Source: Streptomyces sp. Z26 (lineage in GTDB: Bacteria > Actinomycetota > Actinomycetes > Streptomycetales > Streptomycetaceae). From it: DNA of 64,000 bases. Of the stretch, positions 40,999 to 49,732 are shown piece after piece. The position numbers and the translations under genes are program-made. Each line of letters starts with the position of its first letter. Position 1 is the first letter of the stretch. Where the stretch lies: NCBI RefSeq assembly GCF_003665095.1, contig NZ_RCHV01000002.1, positions 5,008,501 through 5,072,500 of the forward strand, written 5' to 3'. Under the pieces are notes generated by a model, which did not search any database, was not told the origin of the DNA, and was given only the letters and a program-made list of their open reading frames with translations.

Positions 40999-43236
40999 GT
41001 GCCCTCGCTCGACGAACCACTGAAGAAGGTCCTCGGCGGCAACACCGCGAAGGTGATGGCCGACCACCTCGACCTGCACACGGTCGGTGACCTGCTGCAC
41101 CACTACCCGCGCCGGTACGCCGAGCGCGGTGAGCTGACGCGCCTCGCGGACCTGCCGCCGGACGAGCACGTGACCGTGGTGGCGCGGGTCGCGGACGCCC
41201 GCGTGCTCGCGTTCAACCGGGGGCGCGGGCAGCGCCTCGAGGTGACCCTGACCGACGGCAGTGGACGGCTCCAACTGGTCTTCTTCGGTCGCGGCGTGCA
41301 CGCCCACAAGACGAAGCTGCTGCCCGGCCGCCGCGGCATGTTCGCGGGCAAGGTCGGCACGTTCAACCGGAAGCTCCAGCTCGCCCACCCCGAGTACAAG
41401 CTGCTCGACGACGAGACCGGCCAGGAGACCGTCGAGCGGTTCGCGAGCGAGCTGCTGCCGCTCTACCCCGCGTGCAGGCAGTTGGAGTCCTGGAACATCG
41501 AGCAGGCCGTCGACACCGTCCTCACCTCCATGGAGGCCACCGGCTGGACCGCGGTGACCGACCCGCTGCCGCGGTCCATGCGCGAGGAACGCGACCTGGT
41601 GCCGCTGCCCGACGCGCTGCGCAAGGTGCACCGGCCGCGTACGAAGGCGGACATCGCCGCCGCCCGCGACCGGCTGAAGTGGGACGAGGCGTTCGTCCTC
41701 CAGGTCGCCCTCGCCCGCCGCCGCGCCGCCGAGACCGAACTGCCCGCCGTGGCGCGGAAACCGGCCGTGGACGGGCTGCTGGACGCGTTCGACGCGCGGC
41801 TGCCGTTCACCCTCACCGACGGCCAACGGCGCGTCACCGACGAGATCTTCACCGACCTCGCCACCGAACACCCCATGCACCGGCTGCTCCAGGGCGAGGT
41901 CGGCTCCGGCAAGACGCTCGTCGCGCTGCGCGCCATGCTCGCCGTCGTCGACGCGGGCGGCCAGGCCGCCCTGCTCGCGCCCACCGAGGTGCTGGCCCAG
42001 CAGCACCACCGGTCCATCACCGGGCTGATGGGCGAGCTGGCCGAGGGCGGCATGCTGGGCGGCGCGGAGCACGCCACGAAGGTGGTGCTGCTCACCGGCT
42101 CGATGGGCGTCGCCGCCCGCAGACAGCCGCTGCTGGACCTGGCGACGGGCGAGGCCGGGATCGTCATCGGCACGCACGCGCTGATCGAGGACAAGGTGCG
42201 CTTCCACGACCTGGGGCTGGTCGTGGTGGACGAGCAGCACCGCTTCGGGGTCGAGCAGCGCGACGCGCTGCGCTCCAAGGGCAAGCAGCCGCCGCACCTG
42301 CTGGTGATGACGGCGACGCCCATCCCGCGCACCGTCGCCATGACCGTCTTCGGCGACCTGGAGACGTCCGTCCTCGACCAGCTCCCCGCGGGCCGTTCCC
42401 CGATCGCCAGCCATCTGGTGCCCGCCGCCGACAAGCCGCACTTCCTGGCCCGCACCTGGGAGCGCGTACGGGAGGAGGCGGAGGCCGGGCACCAGGCGTA
42501 CGTCGTGTGCCCCCGCATCGGGGACGAGGACGGCGCCGGTACGGGCGACGGCGGTACGGGCGGGGGGGCGCGCGACCCGGAGGACGGCCCGGACGGCGGG
42601 AGCGGCCCGGACGCCGACAAACGGCCGCCGCTCGCCGTCCTCGACATCGCCCGCGAGCTGGCGGCGGGCCCGCTGGCCGCGCTCCGCGTCGAACCGCTGC
42701 ACGGCCGCATGCCGCCGGAGGCGAAGGACGAGGTGATGCGCCGCTTCACGGCCGGTGAGGTGGACGTGCTGGTCGCCACCACCGTGATCGAGGTGGGGGT
42801 CGACGTGCCCAACGCCACCGTCATGGTGATCATGGACGCCGACCGGTTCGGCGTCTCCCAACTGCACCAGCTGCGCGGCCGGGTCGGCCGCGGCGCCGCC
42901 CCCGGCCTGTGCCTGCTGGTCACGGAGATGCCCGAGGCGGCGCCCGCGCGGACGCGCCTGGGTGCCGTCGCCGGGACGCTCGACGGCTTCGAGCTGTCCC
43001 GTATCGACCTGGAACAGCGCCGCGAGGGCGACGTCCTCGGGCAGGCCCAGTCCGGCGTCCGCTCCTCGCTGCGCATGCTGTCGGTCCTCGACGACGAGGA
43101 CGTCATCGTCGCCGCCCGAGCCGAGGCCACCGCGCTGGTGGCCGACGACCCGGGCCTGACCCGCGTCCCGGAGCTGCGTACGGCGCTGGAAGCGCTGCTG
43201 GACAAGGAGCGCGAGGAGTACCTGGACAAGGGCTGA
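40999..43236 (+). CDS. recG: ATP-dependent DNA helicase RecG
   Basis: 745 residues from GTG at 40999 (an ATG at 40981 is possible). The N-terminal wedge/OB domain (TVVARVADARV, LEVTLTDGSGRLQLVFFGR) is followed by a superfamily-2 helicase core: LLQGEVGSGKTLVALRAM, VVDEQHRFGVEQRDALRSKG, MTATPIPRT and LHQLRGRVGRG. It remodels stalled forks and branched DNA. An acidic, Gly-rich insertion of about 40 residues (GDEDGAGTGDGGTGGG) lies between the motor halves, an actinobacterial feature. Confidence 0.96.
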   Translation: MPSLDEPLKKVLGGNTAKVMADHLDLHTVGDLLHHYPRRYAERGELTRLADLPPDEHVTVVARVADARVLAFNRGRGQRLEVTLTDGSGRLQLVFFGRGVHAHKTKLLPGRRGMFAGKVGTFNRKLQLAHPEYKLLDDETGQETVERFASELLPLYPACRQLESWNIEQAVDTVLTSMEATGWTAVTDPLPRSMREERDLVPLPDALRKVHRPRTKADIAAARDRLKWDEAFVLQVALARRRAAETELPAVARKPAVDGLLDAFDARLPFTLTDGQRRVTDEIFTDLATEHPMHRLLQGEVGSGKTLVALRAMLAVVDAGGQAALLAPTEVLAQQHHRSITGLMGELAEGGMLGGAEHATKVVLLTGSMGVAARRQPLLDLATGEAGIVIGTHALIEDKVRFHDLGLVVVDEQHRFGVEQRDALRSKGKQPPHLLVMTATPIPRTVAMTVFGDLETSVLDQLPAGRSPIASHLVPAADKPHFLARTWERVREEAEAGHQAYVVCPRIGDEDGAGTGDGGTGGGARDPEDGPDGGSGPDADKRPPLAVLDIARELAAGPLAALRVEPLHGRMPPEAKDEVMRRFTAGEVDVLVATTVIEVGVDVPNATVMVIMDADRFGVSQLHQLRGRVGRGAAPGLCLLVTEMPEAAPARTRLGAVAGTLDGFELSRIDLEQRREGDVLGQAQSGVRSSLRMLSVLDDEDVIVAARAEATALVADDPGLTRVPELRTALEALLDKEREEYLDKG

Positions 43237-43342
43237 CCGGAAGCGGCCCGTAGGGCGCGGGACCCGCCCGCGGGACACGCCATATCGTGGGGGTCCGGCG
43301 GCCGTACGGCACCGCCGTATCCGGACGGAGGACCCGAAGCCC

Positions 43343-43939
43343 ATGACCCGCGTGATCGCCGGCGCGGCCGGTGGACGACGGCTGGCGGTGCCGCCGGGCA
43401 CCGGCACCCGGCCCACCTCGGACCGCGCGCGCGAAGGACTGTTCTCCAGCTGGGAGTCGCAGCTGGGCGGCGCGGGCGGCTGGCGGGGGCTGCGCGTCCT
43501 CGACCTGTACGGCGGCTCCGGCGCCGTCGGCCTGGAGGCCCTGTCGCGCGGCGCCGCCCACGTCCTGCTCGTGGAGGCCGACGCCCGCGCGGCCCGCGTC
43601 ATCCGGGAGAACGTCCGCGCCCTCGGCCTCCCCGGCGCCGAGGTGCGCTCCGCGCGCGCGGAGCAGACCGTACGCGGCACCGCCCCGGACGCCCCGTACG
43701 ACCTGGTGTTCCTCGACCCGCCCTACGCCGTGCCGGACGACGAGGTGCGCGAGATACTGCTCACACTCCGCTCGGATGGCTGGCTGTCCCGGTCGGCACT
43801 CGCCACCGTGGAGCGCAGCACCCGGGGGGGCGAATTCCGCTGGCCGCGAGGCTTCGAGGGACTCCGCTCCCGCCGGTACGGGGAGGGCACCCTCTGGTAC
43901 GGCCGTACGGTCGCACAGGAGGCGGCCCCCGAGTCATGA
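43343..43939 (+). CDS. rsmD: 16S rRNA (guanine966-N2)-methyltransferase
   Basis: 198 residues. SAM-binding segment LRVLDLYGGSGAVGLEALSRGA and catalytic FLDPPYAVP are both present. It methylates G966 of 16S rRNA. ATG at 43343 follows GGAGGACCC. coaD follows 26 bases later, the usual rsmD-coaD pair. Confidence 0.95.
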   Translation: MTRVIAGAAGGRRLAVPPGTGTRPTSDRAREGLFSSWESQLGGAGGWRGLRVLDLYGGSGAVGLEALSRGAAHVLLVEADARAARVIRENVRALGLPGAEVRSARAEQTVRGTAPDAPYDLVFLDPPYAVPDDEVREILLTLRSDGWLSRSALATVERSTRGGEFRWPRGFEGLRSRRYGEGTLWYGRTVAQEAAPES

Positions 43940-43965
43940 AGAGTTCAGAGAGCGAGGAGACGCCA

Positions 43966-44445
43966 GTGCGTCGCGCGGTCTGTCCCGGTTCCTTCGATCC
44001 GATCACCAACGGCCATCTCGACATCATCGGACGCGCCTCCAGGCTGTACGACGAGGTGTACGTCGCCGTGATGATCAACAAGTCCAAGCAGGGACTCTTC
44101 ACCGTCGACGAACGCATCGACCTGATCCGCGAGGTCACCGGCTCGTACGGGAACGTGCGCGTCGAGTCGTTCCACGGCCTCCTCGTCGACTTCTGCAAGC
44201 AGCGCGACATCCCCGCGATCGTCAAGGGCCTGCGGGCCGTCAGCGACTTCGACTACGAACTCCAGATGGCCCAGATGAACATCGGTCTCTCCGGCGTCGA
44301 GACGCTGTTCGTACCGACCAACCCGACGTACTCCTTCCTCTCCTCCAGCCTGGTCAAGGAGGTCGCCGCCTGGGGCGGCGACGTCACCCACCTCGTACCG
44401 CCGGCCGTGCTGGAGCGGCTGACAGAACGCGTCGCCGCCCGCTGA
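43966..44445 (+). CDS. coaD: Phosphopantetheine adenylyltransferase
   Basis: 159 residues from GTG at 43966 (GAGGAGACGCCA upstream); an ATG at 43936 would overlap rsmD. CoaD makes dephospho-CoA from phosphopantetheine and ATP. The nucleotidylyltransferase motif CPGSFDPITNGHLDII and the C-terminal PTYSFLSSSLVKEVAAWGGDV are conserved. A 10-bp hairpin follows. Confidence 0.96.
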   Translation: MRRAVCPGSFDPITNGHLDIIGRASRLYDEVYVAVMINKSKQGLFTVDERIDLIREVTGSYGNVRVESFHGLLVDFCKQRDIPAIVKGLRAVSDFDYELQMAQMNIGLSGVETLFVPTNPTYSFLSSSLVKEVAAWGGDVTHLVPPAVLERLTERVAAR

Positions 44446-44451
44446 CCGTCC

Positions 44452-44492
44452 CGGCCCGCCGCATCAGGTGTCGGTGCACGGGCGGCGGGCCG
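44452..44492 (+). terminator. Hairpin after coaD
   Basis: Stem CGGCCCGCCG/CGGCGGGCCG, 7 bases past the stop. It abuts the next promoter. Confidence 0.55.
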
Positions 44493-44498
44493 TACAGT
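44493..44498 (+). promoter_or_regulatory. -10 box of a probable leaderless transcript
   Basis: TACAGT ends 7 bases before the GTG at 44506. Confidence 0.5.
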
Positions 44499-44505
44499 CA
44501 CACCC

Positions 44506-45696
44506 GTGGACGTACAGCAGAGACTCGACGAGATCGTGGCGACCGTCGACGGCGCCCGCTCGATGCCCATGTCGGCCTCCTGCGTGGTGAACCGGGGCGA
44601 ACTGCTCGCGATGCTCCAGGAGGTGCGCGACGCCCTGCCCGACTCCCTCGCGCAGGCGCAGGAACTGCTCGGCGGACGCGAGCAGATGGTCGCGGAGGCG
44701 CAGCAGGAGGCCCGGCGCATCATCGAGGAGGCGCAGGCCGAGCGCGGCTCCCTGGTCTCCGGCACGGAGGTCGCCCGCCACAGCCAGGGCGAGGCCGACC
44801 GCATCCTGGCCGAGGCCCGCCGCGAGGCGGAGGCGATCCGGGCGGAGGCCGACGAGTACGTCGACAGCAAGCTCGCCAACTTCGAGGTCGTGCTGAGCAA
44901 GACCGTCGGCTCCGTCGACCGGGGCCGCGAGAAGCTGCTCGGCAGCGGCCGCGGCGCCGACCAGTACGACGAGCAGTACGCGGAGGACGCCCCCGAGCGC
45001 ACCGCCGACCCGGCCGAGCTGCGGCAGCGCGCGGACGCGTACGTGGACGCGCGCCTCGCCTCCGTCTCCGCCGTGCTCGCCAAGACCCTGGAAGCCGTCG
45101 GACGCGGGCGGCAGAAGCTCCTCGGCCACGACCCGGCCGCCGACCTCGGCGCCCACATGGACGCCCAGGACGAGGCCGCGGCCGCCGCCGGACGGCTCCC
45201 GCACACCAGCGACGCCGACTACCTCGCCGGACTGGCCGCGGACATGCCCGCGCAGCGCCGGGAGACGCCGGCCCCCGTGCCGCAGCCCGCCGCGCCCCCG
45301 GTCCCCCCGCAGCCGGAGCTGCCGCCGCAGCCCGCGGCCGACCCGTACTACGCGCAACCGGCCGCCCAGGGCTACGACCCGCAGACCGGGCAGCACGACC
45401 CGTACTACGGGCAGCAGCAGGACGCCTACCAGGACGCGTACTACGCCCAGCAGTTGCAGGCCCAGCAGGACGCCTACTACGCGCAGCAGGCCGGGCAGGG
45501 CTACGACCCGCAGGCCCAGCAGTACGACCCGCAGCACCAGCCGCACCAGGACTACGCGCGGCCGTACTTCACGGGCCAGCAGCAGGAGCCGCAGCAGCAG
45601 CCCGCCGCGCTCGACGAGACCAGCTTCTTCGACACGAGCATGATCGACCTGGAGCAGGTGCGGCAGTACGAGGAGCGGTACGACCAGGGCCGCTGA
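44506..45696 (+). CDS. SepIVA/DivIVA-like coiled-coil protein with Pro/Gln/Tyr-rich tail
   Basis: 396 residues from GTG at 44506. Residues 1-60 form a short domain, followed by long heptad-like coiled coil (REQMVAEAQQEARRIIEEAQAE, DRILAEARREAEAIRAEADEY). A second helix pair contains YVDSKLANFEVVLSKTVGSVDRGREKLLG, here given in part, and its paralogous repeat YVDARLASVSAVLAKTLEAVGRGRQKLLG near residue 180. The last 150 residues are disordered with DPYYxQQ, GYDPQ and DAYYAQQ repeats, ending in DETSFFDTSMIDLEQVRQYEERY. The place before DUF177, rpmF, rnc and mutM matches mycobacterial SepIVA (Rv2927c), a septum or tip-growth factor. A similar role here is inferred. Confidence 0.82.
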   Translation: MDVQQRLDEIVATVDGARSMPMSASCVVNRGELLAMLQEVRDALPDSLAQAQELLGGREQMVAEAQQEARRIIEEAQAERGSLVSGTEVARHSQGEADRILAEARREAEAIRAEADEYVDSKLANFEVVLSKTVGSVDRGREKLLGSGRGADQYDEQYAEDAPERTADPAELRQRADAYVDARLASVSAVLAKTLEAVGRGRQKLLGHDPAADLGAHMDAQDEAAAAAGRLPHTSDADYLAGLAADMPAQRRETPAPVPQPAAPPVPPQPELPPQPAADPYYAQPAAQGYDPQTGQHDPYYGQQQDAYQDAYYAQQLQAQQDAYYAQQAGQGYDPQAQQYDPQHQPHQDYARPYFTGQQQEPQQQPAALDETSFFDTSMIDLEQVRQYEERYDQGR

Positions 45697-45852
45697 CGTC
45701 CGCGGCGGGTCCCGTACGGCGGTCCGGGCACCGGATTGGGCGAGCGGCGAACCGTCCAGTATCCTGGCGGTTCGGTCGCGGCCAGCTCCGCGATGCGCGC
45801 TGCCCGGACAGCGTCCCGGCAGCCATGTGACGCCCGTAGAAAGCAGGAAGCC

Positions 45853-46488
45853 CTGAACGCCCCCTTGGACCACCGTTCCCCTCTCGTGTTCGACACACGC
45901 GAGCTGGGCAGGCGGCCTGGTGCGATGAAGAAGCTTTCCCGCACGGTGCCCGCGCCGAAGGACCTCGGTGTCGAGTTCATCGGGGTTCCGGAGGACGCGA
46001 CCGTGCAGCTGGAGCTCCGCCTGGAGTCGGTCATGGAAGGTGTGCTCGTCACCGGCACCGGCCGTGCGCCGCTGCGGGGGGAGTGCGTAAGGTGTCTGGA
46101 ACCGCTCCGGCAGGAATGCGAAGCGGAATTCCAGGAGATGTTCTCCTACCCCGACGCCGACGCCTGGAGCCGCCCCACGGCGGAGCCCGGCGACGACGCC
46201 GAGGAGGAGGAGACCCTCTTCCTCGAGGCCGATCTCTTCGACCTCGAGCCCGTGCTGCGGGACGCGGTCGTGCTGTCGCTCCCGCTCCAGCCGGTGTGCC
46301 GGGAGGACTGCCCGGGACTGTGCCCCGACTGCGGGGTACGGCTCGCGGACGACCCGGAGCACCGGCACGACGACGCCGTCGACATCCGTTGGGCGGCACT
46401 GCAGGAACTCGCCGGGACCATCCCGGACGGCGAGAAGGACGATCAGGCCGGCGCCGCACCCGACGCCGACGAGAAGCAGGAGAAGTAG
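45853..46488 (+). CDS. DUF177 (YceD) protein
   Basis: About 211 residues. It is the conserved companion of rpmF, linked in other organisms to 23S rRNA and ribosome assembly. Core: LVFDTRELGRRPGAMKKLSRTVPAP, GRAPLRGECVRCLEPL, and a C-terminal zinc-type pair CREDCPGLCPDCG. The start is unclear: a CTG at 45853 after GCAGGAAG fits the family N-terminus (LNAPLDHRSPLVF), TTG at 45865 and ATG at 45793 are other choices. rpmF follows 2 bases after the stop, so the two are cotranscribed. Confidence 0.88.
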   Translation: MNAPLDHRSPLVFDTRELGRRPGAMKKLSRTVPAPKDLGVEFIGVPEDATVQLELRLESVMEGVLVTGTGRAPLRGECVRCLEPLRQECEAEFQEMFSYPDADAWSRPTAEPGDDAEEEETLFLEADLFDLEPVLRDAVVLSLPLQPVCREDCPGLCPDCGVRLADDPEHRHDDAVDIRWAALQELAGTIPDGEKDDQAGAAPDADEKQEK

Positions 46489-46490
46489 CC

Positions 46491-46664
46491 GTGGCTGTTC
46501 CGAAGCGGAAGATGTCGCGCAGCAACACGCGCCACCGCCGGTCGCAGTGGAAGGCTGTGGCCCCGAACCTGGTGAAGTGCGAGCGCTGCCAGGAGCCGAG
46601 GCTCCAGCACACCGCGTGCCCGAACTGCGGCACCTACAACAAGCGTCAGGTCCTCGAGGTCTGA
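46491..46664 (+). CDS. rpmF: 50S ribosomal protein L32 (zinc-binding form)
   Basis: 57 residues from GTG at 46491 (GCAGGAGAAG upstream). VPKRKMSRSNTRHRRSQWK is the classic L32 start, and CERC/CPNC form the zinc site. It sits 2 bases after DUF177 and 19 bases before rnc, forming the usual block. Confidence 0.97.
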   Translation: MAVPKRKMSRSNTRHRRSQWKAVAPNLVKCERCQEPRLQHTACPNCGTYNKRQVLEV

Positions 46665-46683
46665 TCGGCGGGTGACACGCTCC

Positions 46684-47514
46684 ATGGCAGACGCCACCAC
46701 GCCTGGTACGCCGCCTCGCCCCAGCGAGGTCGCACCGACGGCATCGGCGGAACTGGTGGACGCGGCCTCGTCGCACACGTTGCTGGAAGGGCGGCTCGGG
46801 TACCAGCTTGAGTCCGCCCTTCTGGTGCGTGCGCTGACGCATCGCTCGTTCGCGTACGAGAACGGCGGGCTGCCCACCAACGAGCGGCTGGAATTCCTCG
46901 GGGACTCCGTCCTCGGTCTGGTCGTCACCGACACGCTCTACCGCATCCACCCCGACCTGCCCGAGGGGCAGCTCGCCAAGTTGCGCGCCGCGGTCGTCAA
47001 CTCGCGTGCCCTCGCCGAGGTCGCGCGCGGACTCGACCTGGGCGCGTTCATCCGGCTCGGCCGGGGCGAGGAGGGGACCGGTGGCCGTGACAAGGCGTCG
47101 ATCCTCGCGGACACGCTGGAAGCGGTGATCGGCGCGGTCTACCTCGACCAGGGCCTGGACGCCGCCTCCGAGCTGGTGCACCGGCTCTTCGACCCGCTCA
47201 TCGAGAAGTCGTCCAGCCTGGGCGCCGGCCTGGACTGGAAGACCAGCCTCCAGGAGCTGACGGCGGCCGAGACCCTGGGCGTGCCCGAGTACGTGGTCAC
47301 CGAGACCGGTCCGGACCACGAGAAGGTCTTCACTGCTGCCGCCCGCGTCGGTGGTGTCTCGTACGGCACCGGCACCGGCCGTAGCAAGAAGGAAGCCGAG
47401 CAGCAGGCGGCCGAGGCGGCGTACCGCGGCATCCGCGCGGAGGCCGCCAAGGCGTCGGACACGTCCGGCCCCGGCGGGGCCGACGGCGACTCCGCCGACA
47501 CCGTCGACGCGTAG
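46684..47514 (+). CDS. rnc: Ribonuclease III
   Basis: 276 residues from ATG at 46684; a GTG at 46672 in frame is also possible. The RNase III signature NERLEFLGDSVLGLVV and the second metal-site block DTLEAVIGAVYLDQG lie in the catalytic domain. A double-stranded-RNA-binding domain follows (WKTSLQELTAAETLG, GTGRSKKEAEQQAAEAAYRG). In S. coelicolor the orthologue is AbsB, a global regulator of antibiotic synthesis through mRNA processing. mutM starts 6 bases after the stop. Confidence 0.96.
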   Translation: MADATTPGTPPRPSEVAPTASAELVDAASSHTLLEGRLGYQLESALLVRALTHRSFAYENGGLPTNERLEFLGDSVLGLVVTDTLYRIHPDLPEGQLAKLRAAVVNSRALAEVARGLDLGAFIRLGRGEEGTGGRDKASILADTLEAVIGAVYLDQGLDAASELVHRLFDPLIEKSSSLGAGLDWKTSLQELTAAETLGVPEYVVTETGPDHEKVFTAAARVGGVSYGTGTGRSKKEAEQQAAEAAYRGIRAEAAKASDTSGPGGADGDSADTVDA

Positions 47515-47520
47515 CCGCCC

Positions 47521-48456
47521 ATGCCCGAGCTGCCCGAGGTGGAAGTGGTCCGGCGGGGTCTGGAGCGCTGGGTCAGCGGCCGTACGGTCGGCCGGGTGGA
47601 GGTGCTGCACCCGCGGGCCGTACGCCGGCACACCGCCGGGGCCGCGGACTTCGCCGCCGGGCTGGCCGGGCACGCGTTCGGTCCGGCGCGGCGGCGTGGC
47701 AAGTACCTGTGGCTGCCGCTCGCCGACACCGGCACGTCCGTCTTGGCGCACCTGGGCATGAGCGGGCAGCTGCTCGTCCAGCCCGGGTCCGCTCCGGACG
47801 AGAAGCACCTGCGGATCAGGATCGCCTTCGACGACGCGCTCGGCACCGAGCTGCGCTTCGTCGACCAGCGCACCTTCGGCGGCCTCTCGTCGCACCCGGA
47901 GAGCCCCGGGAGCGACGAGGCGCTGCCCGACGTGATCGGCCACATCGCGCGGGACCCGCTGGACCCGGCCTTCGACGAGGCCGCGTTCCACACCGCGCTG
48001 CGCCGCCGCCGTACGACGCTGAAGCGGGCGCTCCTCGACCAGTCGCTGATCAGCGGCGTCGGCAACATCTACGCCGACGAGGCGCTGTGGCGCGCCCGAC
48101 TCCACTACGACCGCCCGACGGCCGGGCTCACCCCCGCCCGTAGCACCGAACTGCTGGGCCACGTCCGGGACGTGATGTCGGCGGCGCTGGCCGTCGGCGG
48201 CACCAGCTTCGACAGCCTGTACGTGAACGTGAACGGCGAGTCGGGCTACTTCTCCCGCTCCCTGGACGCGTACGGGCGCGAGGACGAGCCCTGCCGCCGG
48301 TGCGGCACGCCGATGCGCCGCCGCCCGTGGATGAACCGCTCCAGTTACTTCTGTCCGCGCTGCCAGCGGCCGTTCAGAAGCCGAAGTTCTGGGTCCACCA
48401 CGGACCGCCCTCCGCGAAGTGGGCTCCCACGCCCATCGTCCGGTAGTCGCAGTTGA
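47521..48456 (+). CDS. mutM: Formamidopyrimidine-DNA glycosylase
   Basis: 311 residues. It begins PELPEVEVVRRGL with catalytic Pro2 and Glu3 and has the helix-two-turn-helix QSLISGVGNIYADEALWRA (Asn in SGVGNIY). The zinc finger CRRCGTPMRR...YFCPRCQRPF is intact. It excises 8-oxoguanine and formamidopyrimidines. The last 28 residues after the finger (RSRSSGSTTDRPPRSG onward) are unusual and are read antisense to the end of the next, convergent gene, giving an 83-base overlap. Confidence 0.95.
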   Translation: MPELPEVEVVRRGLERWVSGRTVGRVEVLHPRAVRRHTAGAADFAAGLAGHAFGPARRRGKYLWLPLADTGTSVLAHLGMSGQLLVQPGSAPDEKHLRIRIAFDDALGTELRFVDQRTFGGLSSHPESPGSDEALPDVIGHIARDPLDPAFDEAAFHTALRRRRTTLKRALLDQSLISGVGNIYADEALWRARLHYDRPTAGLTPARSTELLGHVRDVMSAALAVGGTSFDSLYVNVNGESGYFSRSLDAYGREDEPCRRCGTPMRRRPWMNRSSYFCPRCQRPFRSRSSGSTTDRPPRSGLPRPSSGSRS

Positions 48457-49282
48457 GGATGTTCGCGCGGTGGCCCGGGCTGTCCATCCAGGAGTCCATC
48501 ACCGACTGGGCGTTGGCCTGACCGCGTGCGATGTTCTCGCCGCCGAGGTTGGTGATCCCGGCCTCCTTGGCGCGGTCCCAGGGGCTCTTTCCGTCAGGTG
48601 TCTCGTGGGAGAAGAAGCCGCGTACGGCCATGTCCAGGCTGTAGGCCCCGGCGAACTCCGCGAGCTTCGGGTCGGACGTCACCGGCTGGCAACCCGCCTG
48701 GGCGCGCTCCTGGTTGACGAGCTTGACCACCTGGGCCTCGGCCGCCGACTCCTCGCCGCTGCCGCCGGACGACGGGTCCGACTGGGGCGTACCGGTGCTC
48801 GTCGGCTTCCCCTGGCCACCGCCGCCGCCGGGGCCCCGGTCGTCGTCGGCCCGGCCGCCGCTCGGCTTGCTCGTCTCGCGGGTCGGGGTGGGGGCGGCGG
48901 ACGACTTGCGTTCCTTCGGCTTCTCGGAGGGCTTCGCGGACGGTGACTTCTTCCGCTTCGCCTCCTCGCTGGGCGTTCCGGAGGCGGACGCGGACGGGGT
49001 CCGCGACACCGGGGCGCTCTGCGTCGCGAGGTCCGAGGGGCCGCCCGCGCGTACGCGTTCGGCGGGGTCGCGGGAGTCACCGACGGTGTATCCGCCGCCG
49101 GGCCCCGGTATCAGTCCGGAGGCGACAGCCACGGCGCCCATCGCGACCGCCGCCGACGCGCCGAGCAGTCCGGTGCGTACGGGTGCCGCTGCCCGCCTGC
49201 GGTGCGCGCGGTGTCGACCGGCCTCCGGCAGGTAGACGAGAGGCTCGGAAGGTGCGGGGGTGGCTCGGCGATGGCGGCCCAT
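48374..49282 (-). CDS. Membrane-anchored or secreted CAP-domain (SCP/PR1) protein
   Basis: 302 residues from ATG at 49282 (GAGGAATGCCGAG upstream). A basic N-tail (RRAAAPVRTG) precedes a hydrophobic segment (LLGASAAVAMGAVAVASGLI). A Ser/Pro/Lys-rich linker of about 100 residues follows, and then a C-terminal CAP domain with VNQERAQAGCQPV, GGENIARG, SPGHRANILN and WWTQNF. Related Streptomyces proteins are exported and of unknown activity. The end overlaps mutM convergently. Confidence 0.88.
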   Translation of the reverse strand: MGRHRRATPAPSEPLVYLPEAGRHRAHRRRAAAPVRTGLLGASAAVAMGAVAVASGLIPGPGGGYTVGDSRDPAERVRAGGPSDLATQSAPVSRTPSASASGTPSEEAKRKKSPSAKPSEKPKERKSSAAPTPTRETSKPSGGRADDDRGPGGGGGQGKPTSTGTPQSDPSSGGSGEESAAEAQVVKLVNQERAQAGCQPVTSDPKLAEFAGAYSLDMAVRGFFSHETPDGKSPWDRAKEAGITNLGGENIARGQANAQSVMDSWMDSPGHRANILNCDYRTMGVGAHFAEGGPWWTQNFGF

Positions 49283-49401
49283 CTCGGCATTCCTCACATG
49301 CTCGACAGCGGAGTGATTCACCCGTGCGAGTGATTCCGGTTGACGCCGGAGACTACGGCATGGAGAGGTGGCCCGACCCTCCGGTTGAGAAATTGTCCCG
49401 A

Positions 49402-49407
49402 TAGTGT
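49402..49407 (+). promoter_or_regulatory. -10 box of a probable leaderless acylphosphatase transcript
   Basis: TAGTGT ends 7 bases before the ATG at 49415. Confidence 0.5.
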
Positions 49408-49414
49408 GCATGTC

Positions 49415-49732
49415 ATGTGTGCGAGTACGCGTCCCGACGCCGCCGACGACCCCGACCAGCCCGTCCGGTTGACCGCGTGGGTGCGCGGCCGGGTGCAGGG
49501 CGTCGGCTTCCGCTGGTTCACCCGCGCCACGGCGCTGCGGGTGGGCGGGATCGAGGGGTTCGCCGTGAACCTGCGGGACGGGAGGGTGCAGATCGTGGCC
49601 GAGGGGAGCCGGGCGCGGTGTGACGTACTCCTCGATTGGCTCCGTACGGGCGACACCCCGGGGCGGGTCGACGGCGTCACGGAGATCTGGGACGAGCCGC
49701 GCGGAGGCTACGACGGGTTCGCCATCCGGTGA
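49415..49732 (+). CDS. acyP: Acylphosphatase
   Basis: 105 residues from ATG at 49415. The signature GRVQGVGFRWFTRATALRVG holds the catalytic Arg and is followed by GFAVNLRDGRVQIVAEG with the catalytic Asn. It hydrolyses carboxyl-phosphate bonds of acylphosphates. The ORF is open further upstream, but the -10 box and the family length support this start. It is divergent from the CAP gene. Confidence 0.94.
   Translation: MCASTRPDAADDPDQPVRLTAWVRGRVQGVGFRWFTRATALRVGGIEGFAVNLRDGRVQIVAEGSRARCDVLLDWLRTGDTPGRVDGVTEIWDEPRGGYDGFAIR

Noticed and set aside
38974..43680. 1568-codon open frame on the minus strand
   Set aside because: It lies antisense to the DAK-domain gene, recG and rsmD, which carry clear motifs. 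It has arginine/valine/glycine-biased low-complexity composition and no domain. Long antisense frames are normal at this GC content.
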